Of a DNA stretch of 64,000 nt, positions 1-8,814 are shown in pieces. A program made the translations under genes and the position numbers. The notes below the pieces were generated by a model that was given only the letters and a program-made list of their open reading frames with translations, had not been told where the DNA came from and searched no databases. Position 1 is the first letter of the stretch. The number at the start of each line of letters is the position of its first letter. Source of the DNA: Umboniibacter marinipuniceus (GTDB taxonomy: Bacteria > Pseudomonadota > Gammaproteobacteria > Pseudomonadales > DSM-25080); assembly GCF_003688415.1 (NCBI RefSeq), contig NZ_REFJ01000001.1, positions 230,645 through 294,644 on the forward strand, written 5' to 3'.

Positions 1-10
1 AAACTATTGA

Positions 11-24
11 TGACAACGTTGTCA
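11..24. promoter_or_regulatory. GlcNAc-type operator 1
   Basis: Perfect 14-bp palindrome TGACAACGTTGTCA, 186 bp before the receptor start. The same core recurs before nagB-II and, with one base changed, at 67-80 and inside the GH20 gene. Shape and context suggest a LacI-family GlcNAc repressor (NagR-like). That assignment is inference, because no regulator gene for it lies in the window. Confidence 0.7.
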
Positions 25-66
25 AATTTTTCTTGTTTTATTTTTTTTCTTTGAATAAGATGATAA

Positions 67-80
67 TGACACCGTTGTCA
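67..80. promoter_or_regulatory. GlcNAc-type operator 2
   Basis: TGACACCGTTGTCA, one base from the perfect palindrome at 11-24, with centres 56 bp apart. Two operators before one receptor suggest looping or cooperative repression. The core is identical to the copy inside the GH20 hexosaminidase gene. Confidence 0.7.
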
Positions 81-196
81 TCTAACCTTTGAAGTTCGAG
101 TGGCGGCGTGGCAATAGTCTAGCGCTGTAACACAGTTTAAGACTCGCGTCCGTTAGAGGCGCATATAATGATAATGATCCTTTTGGGGGAATCTCA

Positions 197-2842
197 ATGA
201 GTAAGCGTACGTTAATGGCTCGGTCTATCCAAGCCGCACTTCTTGTAACCACTGGCGCTATGGCTGTTGGTACGGTTGCACAGGAAGAAGTAGTAGAAGA
301 AGTAGTAGTAACTGGTATTCGTGCCTCTATGCAGGACGCGATGAACACCAAGCGTAACTCTGACACTGTAATCGAAGCGATTTCAGCTGAAGATGTTGGC
401 AAGTTCCCAGATAAGAACGTGGCTGAGTCACTTTCTCGTCTACCAGGTGTTTCTGTATCACGTGACTTCGGTGAAGGTGAGAAGATCACTATCCGTGGCG
501 CTGGTCCAGATTTCAACCGTACTCTTCTAAACGGCCAGACTGTTGCAACAGCTGACTGGTTCATTCTTGACAATCCAGCACGTAGCTTCAACTACACGCT
601 ACTACCATCTTCATTGGTATCTGGCCTAGAAGTTCACAAAGCTTCTTTGGCATCAGTTGATGAAGGCTCATTGGGTGGTACGGTAATCGTTAAGACTCGT
701 CGTCCACTAGATCTAGACGCAGCAACTATCAACTTCGGTGCAAGCGCTAGCTACGGTGAGAACTCAGAAGAAATCGATCCGTCAGTAAACGGTCTTTTCT
801 CTTGGAAGAACGATTCAGAAACTTTCGGTGCGTTGATCTCGGCTACTCGCCAGGAAAACACAGTTAACCGTGCAGGTTTCGAAGTATTGGGTTGGGCTGA
901 CACTAACGCGAACGGCATCATGACGCCGACCGTTATGGGTTCACCACTATTCATTCAAGAGCGTGAACTAACTACCTTGTTCGCATCGGTACAGTTCGCA
1001 CCTACCGAAGACATGGTATTCACGCTTGATGTGCTCGATTCACAGCTTGATTCAGACAACATGAACGCTAACTGGTTGGCGTGGACTGGTCGTGACGAAG
1101 ATGAGCTAGAGCAAACAGGTACTATTAAGAGTAACTCAACTGTAGCCGGCTCTATCATGGGTGGCGGTGACGCAGTAGTTAACTACATCAACCGTGTATC
1201 TTCTACAGAGACTTCATCGATCACGTTGAACTTTGAGTACGACACCGATGCTTACAGTGTTGATGCGGCAATTGGTACAACTGAAGCAAGTGGCGGTACT
1301 TACCGTGAAACTTCTTGGGAGTACGGCTACACAGGTGGTGATTACAGCTACGATCTAGGCAGCCCAAGCATGAGCATGGACCCATCGCCAACTGACGCAG
1401 CTGATTTCGGCGCAGGTTGGATCTGGGGTGGTGAGAAGCCAACAACTGACGAAGAGAAATACGCGCAGGTTGATTTCGAAGTGCCGCTAGACATGGGTAT
1501 GGTTACTGGTATTCAGTTCGGTGCGAAGATGCGTCAAGCTGAGCGTACTCAGGATCGTAAAGTTTACTCTTGGCATGGTCCAGACACATATGATGCTGCT
1601 GCGAACGGCGACATCGGTTGGAACGTTTACCTTCAGTATATTTTCAACGAATGTCCTGATCTTTCATCATGTGGCCTTGATGCACTTGGCAACATCAATA
1701 CTGGCGCGCCAGTAGGTGGCAACATTACCGATCAGCTAGCCCAGAACCGTAAGGTAATGGAAGAGATTGCTTTCGGTGGTCTTAATGGTGTAGCGGCAGA
1801 TTACGCGATTTCTCGCGAGCTTGCTAACCAGTGGTCAGTTGAAGAAGACACTACTGCGCTATACGTGCAGGCTGACTTCGAAGGTGACAACTTCCGCGGT
1901 AACGTAGGTGTTCGTTACGTAACGACTGATCAAACTTCTGGCGCATGGAGCTTCAGCGGCGATTCTTGGGGTTTCCTAACTCTTGATCGTAACTGGTTGA
2001 CACCGTCGCAGCTTGAGTGGGTTGAGACCGACAACAGCTACAGCGAGTTCTTGCCAAGCTTGAACATCGCTTACGACCTAAACGAAGATATGATCATTCG
2101 TGGTGCGGCATCACGTGTAATGGCTCGTCAGAACTGGTCTAACCTGTCTTCTTTCGAATCTTACGGTGCGCTTAATTCACCAAACCCAACGGGTCAGGCG
2201 GGTAACCCTAACTTGAAGCCATTCTTTGCTAACAAGCTAGACGTGTCTTACGAGTGGTACTACGCTGATGCATCAATGTTCTCGGCAACGTTCTTCTACA
2301 ACGACCAAGACTCTTACCAGGTAGGTTCAACTTACGTTAAGCCAATCTACGACCAGCAAGCAGGTCAAGATGTTGACGTAACCTTTACGCGTCCTGAGAA
2401 TGGTCCAGGTGGAACCGCTACTGGTCTAGAATTCAGCGTGCAACATGACTTCGGTGGTTTCGGTGTACAGGGTAACTACGCTTACACTTCAACTTCTGCT
2501 GACGATGCGTCAATGGAAGATAAAGTACCTGGCGTATCTGAGCACACTGCAAACTTGATGGGTTACTACGAAAACGACGACTTTGGCGCTCGTTTGATGT
2601 ATAACTACCGTAGTGACTTCTACAACGGCTTGCACTGGAACGGTAATGACCTAAGCACTGACGCTTACGGCCAGATCGATGCTTCTGCAACTTGGTATGT
2701 TACTGATTACTTCCAGCTAGATGTTGAGGCGCTTAACCTTGGCAACGAGCAGATTGTTCAGTACAGTGAGTACGAAGATCGCCTAATGTCAGTCTATGAA
2801 AACGGACGACGTTTCGTAATCAGCGGTCGCTTTAGCTTCTAA
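197..2842 (+). CDS. TonB-dependent outer-membrane receptor, GlcNAc/chitooligosaccharide locus
   Basis: Outer-membrane active transporter of 881 residues, probably importing GlcNAc or chitooligosaccharides. Residues 1-28 are a signal peptide ending in TVAQ. A TonB-box-like stretch EEVVVTGIR follows at about 34-42, then a plug domain with DKNVAESLSRLPGV and ITIRG motifs, then a long beta-barrel ending in the C-terminal aromatic signature GRFSF. It resembles the Xanthomonas/Caulobacter sugar-receptor type (TIGR01782-like). The ATG is preceded by a GGGGGA ribosome site at 184-189. Two palindromic operators lie upstream, and the next genes are SapC, cupin_8 and the nag genes, which is the reason for the substrate assignment. 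The substrate itself is inferred. Confidence 0.9.
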   Translation: MSKRTLMARSIQAALLVTTGAMAVGTVAQEEVVEEVVVTGIRASMQDAMNTKRNSDTVIEAISAEDVGKFPDKNVAESLSRLPGVSVSRDFGEGEKITIRGAGPDFNRTLLNGQTVATADWFILDNPARSFNYTLLPSSLVSGLEVHKASLASVDEGSLGGTVIVKTRRPLDLDAATINFGASASYGENSEEIDPSVNGLFSWKNDSETFGALISATRQENTVNRAGFEVLGWADTNANGIMTPTVMGSPLFIQERELTTLFASVQFAPTEDMVFTLDVLDSQLDSDNMNANWLAWTGRDEDELEQTGTIKSNSTVAGSIMGGGDAVVNYINRVSSTETSSITLNFEYDTDAYSVDAAIGTTEASGGTYRETSWEYGYTGGDYSYDLGSPSMSMDPSPTDAADFGAGWIWGGEKPTTDEEKYAQVDFEVPLDMGMVTGIQFGAKMRQAERTQDRKVYSWHGPDTYDAAANGDIGWNVYLQYIFNECPDLSSCGLDALGNINTGAPVGGNITDQLAQNRKVMEEIAFGGLNGVAADYAISRELANQWSVEEDTTALYVQADFEGDNFRGNVGVRYVTTDQTSGAWSFSGDSWGFLTLDRNWLTPSQLEWVETDNSYSEFLPSLNIAYDLNEDMIIRGAASRVMARQNWSNLSSFESYGALNSPNPTGQAGNPNLKPFFANKLDVSYEWYYADASMFSATFFYNDQDSYQVGSTYVKPIYDQQAGQDVDVTFTRPENGPGGTATGLEFSVQHDFGGFGVQGNYAYTSTSADDASMEDKVPGVSEHTANLMGYYENDDFGARLMYNYRSDFYNGLHWNGNDLSTDAYGQIDASATWYVTDYFQLDVEALNLGNEQIVQYSEYEDRLMSVYENGRRFVISGRFSF

Positions 2843-2860
2843 GCGAATCGCGTAAAATGA

Positions 2861-2888
2861 AACGCCGGGCCTTAGCCCGGCGTTTTTG
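2861..2888 (+). terminator. Intrinsic terminator after the TonB receptor
   Basis: Ten-base-pair stem AACGCCGGGC / GCCCGGCGTT with loop CTTA, followed by TTTGTTTG. It sits 18 bp after the receptor stop and only about 25 bp before the SapC start, so it probably attenuates rather than fully separates the two genes. Confidence 0.85.
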
Positions 2889-2913
2889 TTTGTATATAAT
2901 AATGGATGTAGCA

Positions 2914-3618
2914 ATGACCAAAGAATTTCAGCCCCTAGATAAGGGCGTTCACAGTGATCTAAAAATTAAACCTGGCTTGAGCTTTGCTCACCTTGCAGGC
3001 CAGAACGTTGTTCCCCTCGTGGCGCAAGAGTTCGGTTTCGCCAGCGCAAATTTCCCAGTAATGTTTGTTAAAGATCCAAATAACGGAGAATTCCGTTCGG
3101 TGGGTATTTTAGGTGTGGAAGAGGGCGAGAACCTCGTTTTCACCGCTGACAAAGCTAACACTACTTATATCCCAATGGATATTCAGCGTTACCCTTTCGC
3201 GGTAGCACGTGACGACGAAAACCAGCGCCTGGTGCTTTGTGTTGACGTTAAGAGTGATCTACTTGCTGAAGACGGTGAAGCCATCATTTCTGAAGACGGC
3301 ACACTCGGCGCACGCGCAGAGCGTTCGCAGGAAATCATGAAGCAGTACGTAGAGCAGGAAGCGGTTACCCGTGAATTGCTTCGTGTGCTTGACGAATATG
3401 AGTTGATTGCTCCAGCACAGGTGCGTGTAACTATTGAGGGCGAGTCACGCCTACTTAACGGTTTGTTCCGTGTAGATGATAAGAAGGTTCAAGAGCTTAG
3501 TGACGACAAAGTACTTGAGTTACATCGCCGTAACTACTTCCCTGCTATTTTCGCGCACCTTCAGTCTTTGGCACAGCTACAAGTGTTAATTGACCTTAAG
3601 GCTGCACAGCAGAAGTAA
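2914..3618 (+). CDS. SapC-family protein
   Basis: Cytoplasmic protein of 234 residues resembling the SapC family (PF07277), starting TKEFQPLDKGVH. There is no signal peptide or membrane segment. Members commonly sit beside sugar TonB receptors in Xanthomonadales, Caulobacterales and Alteromonadales, but their biochemical role is not established. The open frame runs upstream to 2857, but that ATG lies in the terminator hairpin. I chose the ATG at 2914, with GGAT seven bases upstream; an ATG at 2902 is the alternative. It is followed immediately by the cupin_8 gene, so the two are probably co-transcribed and may act together in sugar-responsive uptake. Confidence 0.8.
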   Translation: MTKEFQPLDKGVHSDLKIKPGLSFAHLAGQNVVPLVAQEFGFASANFPVMFVKDPNNGEFRSVGILGVEEGENLVFTADKANTTYIPMDIQRYPFAVARDDENQRLVLCVDVKSDLLAEDGEAIISEDGTLGARAERSQEIMKQYVEQEAVTRELLRVLDEYELIAPAQVRVTIEGESRLLNGLFRVDDKKVQELSDDKVLELHRRNYFPAIFAHLQSLAQLQVLIDLKAAQQK

Positions 3619-3621
3619 GTG

Positions 3622-4629
3622 ATGAAAGAAGTAACGAATGGCGACTTAGCGGCAGCCCTTCGGGCAGCAATTGAGGCGCAGGAGCCCCTCGTCATTCGTG
3701 GCTTTGCCAGCGACTTTTCGCTGGTAAAGGCTGCTCAATCAGGGAACAATGAACTCCTAAAACTCCTCCAGGACAAAGCATCGGTCGCTCGCGTCAACAC
3801 GCTCGAGGCGCCGGCGCGTTATCAAGGTAGAGTTGGTTACCGCGAAGACAGTTTCCGGCTCAATTTTGACCGCCGTGAAATTGCCTTTGATAAGTTTCTT
3901 AGCCGTTTGGCGCAATCCCAGTCCCTAGAAAGTCCACCGCTTTATTCTATCCAGTCCGCCTATGTGTCTGATTACTTAGATGACCTGAGTGATGAGGTTA
4001 AGCTTGCCGTTTGGCCAAATGTTGAACCGCGTATCTGGATTGGAAATCGCACTACGGTGGCGCCGCACGTTGACGACAGTGATAACATTGCGGTGGTTGC
4101 TGCAGGGCAGCGTAAATTTACGCTTTTTCCTCCCGCCCAACTTCATAATCTCTATGTGGGTCCGGTAGATCATACTCCTAGCGGAGCGTCAATTTCGTTG
4201 GTAGATATTAATTCACCTGATTATGAGGCGTTTCCCCGTTATCGTGAAGCGGAAGTAACCAAGCAGGTGGTGCAGTTGTCTCCCGGTGACGCTATCTTCA
4301 TTCCTATGTTGTGGTGGCATCAGGTGGAAGCATTATCTGATATAAACGTGCTGCTTAATTATTGGGATGGTGGATCAATTGGCGGGGATGACGTGGTCAA
4401 TCCCATTCAAGCCATGCTGTTAACAAGGCTGGCAATGCGCGGGCGAACTGTGAAGCAGCGTAAAGCCTGGCAGTCCTTTTTCGATTACTACGCATTCGCC
4501 GAAGATCAAACGGCTACACAGCATCTCCCTGAATCCGTTCACGGCGTGCTGTCTAATCATGATGATTCGGCTGCGGCGGCCCTAGCCGCGAATATTGCTA
4601 AGCGAGTAGTCACTAAAAATACCAAATGA
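3622..4629 (+). CDS. Cupin_8 (JmjC-like) protein, GlcNAc locus
   Basis: Protein of about 335 residues with a cupin_8/JmjC-like fold (PF13621). An HVD motif (His ~149, Asp ~151), the KFTLFPP strand and a later IPMLWWH (His ~233) give the His-x-Asp...His iron triad of 2-oxoglutarate-dependent hydroxylases. The target is unknown; the family includes protein and tRNA hydroxylases. A GTG at 3619 and an ATG at 3622 compete as start, both directly after the SapC stop. Such genes recur with SapC and TonB receptors in sugar loci. The stop codon TGA is also the first three bases of an operator for the next gene. Confidence 0.75.
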   Translation: MKEVTNGDLAAALRAAIEAQEPLVIRGFASDFSLVKAAQSGNNELLKLLQDKASVARVNTLEAPARYQGRVGYREDSFRLNFDRREIAFDKFLSRLAQSQSLESPPLYSIQSAYVSDYLDDLSDEVKLAVWPNVEPRIWIGNRTTVAPHVDDSDNIAVVAAGQRKFTLFPPAQLHNLYVGPVDHTPSGASISLVDINSPDYEAFPRYREAEVTKQVVQLSPGDAIFIPMLWWHQVEALSDINVLLNYWDGGSIGGDDVVNPIQAMLLTRLAMRGRTVKQRKAWQSFFDYYAFAEDQTATQHLPESVHGVLSNHDDSAAAALAANIAKRVVTKNTK

Positions 4630-4640
4630 CAACGTTGTCA
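4627..4640. promoter_or_regulatory. GlcNAc-type operator 3
   Basis: TGACAACGTTGTCA, identical to the copy at 11-24; with flanks it reads AAATGACAACGTTGTCATTT (4624-4643). It overlaps the stop codon of the preceding cupin gene and lies about 100 bp before nagB-II, so nagB-nagA-nagP probably has its own regulated promoter here. Confidence 0.7.
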
Positions 4641-4736
4641 TTTGCCTTCATTTACGGTTTAATACGTATATTGAAAAAGCGTAGTCGTGCAATGTGAGCT
4701 AGTCTCTCAAAGCCTAAATGACCCATGGAGCAAATG

Positions 4737-5735
4737 ATGACCAATACACTAATGGAACGCGAAGCTCGCGAAACCCCTCAACGCATCGCGGAGCAGTTCA
4801 AGGCGAATCAGGCAACGGTTGCTGAGTTAGGAAAGCGTCTTAGAGACACTCCTCCAGCCGGAGTCATGATTGTGGGTCGCGGTTCTTCGGATCACGCAGG
4901 CGTTTACGGCAAATATCTTATCGAGATTGAAGTAGGCGTACCGGTTTATGCTGCCGCGCCATCGGTTGCGAGTGTGTATGGTCGTAAGCTAAAGCTTGAG
5001 AACTTTCTGGTCATCGTTATTTCTCAGTCTGGACGTTCGCCTGACATTTTGGCACAGGCTGAAATGGCTAAAAAAGCGGGCGCGCACGTTGTAGCCTTGG
5101 TCAATGACGAAACCTCTCCAATCAAAGATATCGTTGATACCTTTATCCCGCTGAGCGCCGGCGCTGAAACTTCGGTCGCGGCAACCAAGAGTTACTTGTG
5201 TACCCTCGCAGCACTGGCACATATTACCGCCGAGTGGGCGGATAGCGATGAACTTCGTGCCGGCCTGACTAAACTACCGGCCGCGCTTGACGCCACGTTG
5301 GCAGAGAAGCCGCAGTTGAGTGTGGAGCAGTTCAAAGGTGAGCGTAACCTAGTCGTTCTTGGTCGTGGGCTAGGCTTCGCGGTATCAAAGGAAGTGGCTC
5401 TGAAGCTGAAAGAAGTTTGTTCTATTCACGCTGAGTCATTTAGTTCGGCAGAATTCCTTCATGGCCCAGTAACCTTAGTTGAGCAGAAGCTAACGATTCT
5501 CGAGCTCTCTGTGAAGGATGAATCGGAAGAAGCGCACGGGGAACAGGTAGCCGAAGTCACCTCACGTGGCGCTAATGTCCTTCATCTGCAGCAGTGCGCG
5601 GCCGATATCCATCCGCGTTTGGCTCCACTGAGCTTGTTACAGCGTTTCTACGTTGATATTGCGCAAGTTGCTGTTGATCTTGGTTTCTCACCAGACGAGC
5701 CAAAGGGTTTGAAGAAGGTTACACAAACACTATGA
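4737..5735 (+). CDS. nagB-II: Glucosamine-6-phosphate deaminase, SIS type
   Basis: Cytoplasmic enzyme converting glucosamine-6-phosphate to fructose-6-phosphate and ammonia in GlcNAc catabolism. It has two SIS domains and is related to the isomerase half of GlmS, with no glutaminase domain. Sugar-phosphate loops are visible: GRGSSDHAG, SQSGRSPD, ETSVAATKSY and SSAEFLHGP. About 332 residues, usual for this type. ATG codons at 4725, 4734 and 4737 are possible; TGGAG at 4726-4730 favours 4737. The stop overlaps the nagA start (ATGA), so the two are translationally coupled. Neighbouring nagA and nagP support a catabolic deaminase over other SIS proteins. Confidence 0.88.
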   Translation: MTNTLMEREARETPQRIAEQFKANQATVAELGKRLRDTPPAGVMIVGRGSSDHAGVYGKYLIEIEVGVPVYAAAPSVASVYGRKLKLENFLVIVISQSGRSPDILAQAEMAKKAGAHVVALVNDETSPIKDIVDTFIPLSAGAETSVAATKSYLCTLAALAHITAEWADSDELRAGLTKLPAALDATLAEKPQLSVEQFKGERNLVVLGRGLGFAVSKEVALKLKEVCSIHAESFSSAEFLHGPVTLVEQKLTILELSVKDESEEAHGEQVAEVTSRGANVLHLQQCAADIHPRLAPLSLLQRFYVDIAQVAVDLGFSPDEPKGLKKVTQTL

Positions 5736-6862
5736 GTCAGCAATTCCACTTCAAATCACTTTTTAACGGTAAGGAATGGCTGAGCCATGTCACCGTTGAC
5801 GTTGTTGATGGTACGATTTCCGCTATCAATGAAGGCGCGAGCGCGGAAGAGTGTTTAAGTGGAAAAGTGATACCTGGGTTTATTGATACTCAGGTCAATG
5901 GCGGCGGTGGAGCGCTATTCAATTTTGCGCCAACCCTAGACGGCCTAAAGACGATGATGGCGGCGCACGCGCAATTTGGTACCGTAGCGATGCTACCTAC
6001 CTTAATCACCGATGATGTCGATGTAATCGCTGCAGCGGCCAATACCATTGCATCCGCTATTGCTGCTAACGAACCGGGTATTCTCGGTGTTCATTTTGAA
6101 GGGCCGCATTTGTCGGTACCTAAAAAAGGAACTCACGAGGAGAGTAAAATTCGCCCAATTAGCGAGGCTGAGTGGGCGGTTTACGAGCGTGGTGACCTCG
6201 GAATTAAGATGGTCACCTTAGCGCCAGAGTGCGTTGAGATTGAGGATATCAAACGCTTAGTGCGTGCCGGCGTTATTGTCTGCCTAGGGCATACTAACGC
6301 GACATTCGAAGAAACAAATGCTGCGCTAGCAGCCGGTGCAACGGGTTTCACCCACCTATATAATGCAATGAGCGCCTTTACTTCTCGTGCGGAAGGTGTG
6401 GTGGGCGCGGCGCTGTTAGCCGATGATGCTTGGTGTGGAATAATCGTGGATCGTCACCATGTTAGTGCGGGCGCTTTGCGGGTTGCGCTTCGCAGCAAGC
6501 CAAAAGGTAAGCTAGTTCTAGTTACCGATGCAATGTCCTTAATTGGCACTGACGAAAGTGAATTCGAGTTCTTTGGTCGAAAAGTCATTCGTCAGGGTGA
6601 CCGATTAAATTCCACCACTGGCGAACTAGCGGGCTCTCACTTAGATATGTTGACCGCTGTCAATAATACTGTAGTGGACTTAGGAGTTAGTTTCGAGGAG
6701 GCCGTTGCAATGGCTTCGGAATACCCAGCGGCGTTTATCAATGCATCGTCACTGGGGAATCTCCAGGTGGGCTCAGCTGCATCTTGGGTGCAGCTGAGTG
6801 AAGATAATACCAAGGTTTTAACAACGGTCATCGACGGCCAAATTATTTACCAACAACAATAA
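5732..6862 (+). CDS. nagA: N-acetylglucosamine-6-phosphate deacetylase
   Basis: Cytoplasmic amidohydrolase that deacetylates GlcNAc-6-phosphate to glucosamine-6-phosphate and acetate, feeding NagB-II. Its 376 residues match the family. Visible active-site elements are HFEGPH (metal-binding Glu123), GHTNAT (His187), HLYNAM (His208) and VTDAMS (catalytic Asp266). The start overlaps the nagB-II stop by four bases. It is followed after 63 bp by the permease nagP. No GlcNAc kinase, which must make its substrate, is present in the window. Confidence 0.95.
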   Translation: MSQQFHFKSLFNGKEWLSHVTVDVVDGTISAINEGASAEECLSGKVIPGFIDTQVNGGGGALFNFAPTLDGLKTMMAAHAQFGTVAMLPTLITDDVDVIAAAANTIASAIAANEPGILGVHFEGPHLSVPKKGTHEESKIRPISEAEWAVYERGDLGIKMVTLAPECVEIEDIKRLVRAGVIVCLGHTNATFEETNAALAAGATGFTHLYNAMSAFTSRAEGVVGAALLADDAWCGIIVDRHHVSAGALRVALRSKPKGKLVLVTDAMSLIGTDESEFEFFGRKVIRQGDRLNSTTGELAGSHLDMLTAVNNTVVDLGVSFEEAVAMASEYPAAFINASSLGNLQVGSAASWVQLSEDNTKVLTTVIDGQIIYQQQ

Positions 6863-6925
6863 CAACAAAAAAGCGGGACGTAATCGGGTGCGCCCACTCC
6901 TACTTTATTAACCAGGGAGAGTCGT

Positions 6926-8266
6926 ATGACTTCAGAAATTAACAATTCATCGAAGGCTGCTCAGGCGAGCAACTTCGGTCCTATCGCCATTATTGGTGCG
7001 CTGTTCTTTATTTTCGGTTTTATCACCTGGGCTAACGGAGCGCTAGTTCCCTACCTGCAGATGGTTTGTCAGTTATCGGAAACCGAGGCAATTCTCGTTG
7101 CATCAGCCTTCTATGTGGCCTACACCGCGATGGCGCTGCCGTCTGCTATGGTGTTGGAAAAGTTTGGCTATAAGGATGGCATGGCGATTGGCCTGTTCAC
7201 CTTAGTTATTGGCTTTTTGATGTACATTCCGGCTGCGCAGGCGCAAGACTTCGTGCTCTTCCTGCTAGCTCAGTTCGTAATTGGTACCGGTCTCACCTTG
7301 CTGCAAACCGGCGCAAACCCTTATGTGGTTAAAGTGGGCCCTGCAGAGAGTGCAGCGGTTCGTATCATGTTCATGGGGCTATTGAATAAAGGCGCGGGCT
7401 TTATTGCTCCGTTGGCGTTCACGGCGGTTGTATTGAGTGGCTTTGACGGTATCTCTGCTCAGTCTTTGGCGGCAATGCCTGAAGCGCAAAAAGCAGAAAC
7501 CATTACCGCACTCGCAGATGGGCTCATTAATCCTTACATTGGCTTGGCGATTACTTTCTTGGTGCTCGCAGCGCTACTAAAGATGTCGCCACTACCGGAA
7601 CTTTCTGCGGACGATGATGAAGTTGATGCCGTTGGCGATGCCTCGGGTTCAGAGAGCAAGACATCTATTATGCAGTTCCCTGGCCTCATCTTGGGTGCCA
7701 TTACTATTTTCGTATACGTTGGTGCGGAGGTCATTGCAGGCGACACGATTGGCTTGTTCGCTTCAAATCTTGGCGTGGCGAATGCGACCTCGTTGACCTC
7801 TTATACTATGGCGTTCATGCTCATTGGCTACGCACTAGGTATCGCGCTAATTCCACGTGTGATCAATCAGGAAACGGCGCTTAAGGCTTCGGCTATTTCT
7901 GGAATCATCTTCTCATTCGCGGTGATTTTGAGTAACCCAGAGAGCACGGTGGTTTCTAGCCTACTTTGGGGTTGGATGGGTGTCCCGCTACTGCCTGACA
8001 CAATTAGCTTCATCGCATTGCTTGGCTTTGCCAACGCACTAGTTTGGCCGGCGGTATGGCCGCTAGCACTAGATGGCCTTGGTAAATTCACCGCCAAAGG
8101 TTCAGCTCTACTGATCATGGGTATCTCGGGTGGCGCACTACTGCCCCTCGTATACGGTTTGTTGGCAGAGTCTATTGACGGTCAAACGGCTTACGCAGTG
8201 ATGTTACCTCTTTACGCTTACATTCTTTACTATGCCCTTAAGGGTCATAAAAAACGCGAGTGGTAA
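6926..8266 (+). CDS. nagP: N-acetylglucosamine permease, MFS (FucP-like)
   Basis: Inner-membrane sugar/H+ symporter of 446 residues with twelve predicted membrane segments, of the FucP/glucose-galactose MFS type. Visible landmarks are FFIFGFITWANGALVPYLQ in helix 1, LLQTGANPYV in helix 4-5 and an acidic central loop at about residues 226-240 (SADDDEVDAVGD). It fits NagP of Shewanella and Xanthomonas, which imports free GlcNAc for a cytoplasmic kinase. The gene has a GGGAGAG ribosome site and ends the nagB-nagA-nagP run. Substrate is assigned from context. Confidence 0.88.
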   Translation: MTSEINNSSKAAQASNFGPIAIIGALFFIFGFITWANGALVPYLQMVCQLSETEAILVASAFYVAYTAMALPSAMVLEKFGYKDGMAIGLFTLVIGFLMYIPAAQAQDFVLFLLAQFVIGTGLTLLQTGANPYVVKVGPAESAAVRIMFMGLLNKGAGFIAPLAFTAVVLSGFDGISAQSLAAMPEAQKAETITALADGLINPYIGLAITFLVLAALLKMSPLPELSADDDEVDAVGDASGSESKTSIMQFPGLILGAITIFVYVGAEVIAGDTIGLFASNLGVANATSLTSYTMAFMLIGYALGIALIPRVINQETALKASAISGIIFSFAVILSNPESTVVSSLLWGWMGVPLLPDTISFIALLGFANALVWPAVWPLALDGLGKFTAKGSALLIMGISGGALLPLVYGLLAESIDGQTAYAVMLPLYAYILYYALKGHKKREW

Positions 8267-8267
8267 T

Positions 8268-8291
8268 CACTCGCTACTGGCGAGTGTTATT
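8268..8291 (+). terminator. Weak terminator after nagP
   Basis: Seven-bp stem CACTCGC / GCGAGTG, loop TACTG, then TTATT, immediately after the nagP stop. The short, broken U-tract makes it weak; two better terminator-like hairpins follow at 8412 and 8451. Confidence 0.4.
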
Positions 8292-8411
8292 CGCTAGCAA
8301 TGCACACTGAAAGACCTGGTTAACACTTTGATAGATAGCGTTAGCCAGTTTGCCCAACGGGCGAAGTACCAAACTTGTTATCGATAGTGAGAGCTATCAA
8401 CCTTACCCTAT

Positions 8412-8434
8412 GCGAGTTTCGACTCGCGCTTTTT
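8412..8434 (+). terminator. Intrinsic terminator in the gap after nagP
   Basis: Stem GCGAGT / ACTCGC with a TTCG tetraloop, followed by GCTTTTT. Orientation fits transcripts reading out of nagP. Confidence 0.65.
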
Positions 8435-8450
8435 ACTGGCCCTTCAGTAC

Positions 8451-8481
8451 GCCACCAACGTTTGTTAGTGGCGCCTTTTTT
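8451..8481 (+). terminator. Second intrinsic terminator after nagP
   Basis: Imperfect eight-bp stem GCCACCAA / TTAGTGGC (one mismatch) followed by GCC and six T. It stands 17 bp after the previous hairpin, so the nagP transcript meets a tandem terminator. Confidence 0.6.
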
Positions 8482-8501
8482 ACTTCCAGAGCATACTTAT
8501 T

Positions 8502-8610
8502 GCCTTCGGCCTTCGGCCTTCGGCCTTCGGCTTTCGGCTTTCGGCGTTCGGCTTTCGGCTTTCGGCTAACGGCTAACGGCTTTCGGCTAACGGCTTTCGG
8601 CTAACGGCTG
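8502..8610. repeat. Intergenic 7-bp tandem repeat (CGGCTTT-type)
   Basis: About 15 copies of a seven-base unit, variants CGGCCTT, CGGCTTT, CGGCTAA and CGGCGTT, arranged partly as a higher-order pattern at the right end (CTTTCGGCTAACGG repeated). It lies in the non-coding gap between nagP and the MFS gene. Open frames through it are repeat artefacts. Confidence 0.9.
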
Positions 8611-8814
8611 AACGCGCATATCCTGCTTCTTATATTCTCCGAGGTACGGTTAGATAAGTCTCGGCCGCTTTGTTGGCGCACCATCACGACAGGCTGTGAT
8701 GCAGCAAGGCTTCGCCCTCTACTGAACAGTCGGTAAAGGAACGGCGGTTCTAAAGCGTTTCAATGATCGGCGCAGGTTGACTGCTTAAGGTGAAGAGGTT
8801 TCATGAGGATGGGC

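Noticed and set aside
164-169. TATAAT before the first TonB receptor as its -10 box
   Set aside because: The hexamer is perfect, but no acceptable -35 lies 16-18 bp upstream, and the operators sit far upstream of it.
2857-2913. N-terminal extension of the SapC gene from ATG 2857
   Set aside because: The codons lie in the terminator hairpin and its U-tract, and the family N-terminus begins near 2914.
8350-8604. Two overlapping open frames rich in PSAFG repeats
   Set aside because: They only read through the seven-base tandem repeat and terminator hairpins; no ribosome site or family is visible.
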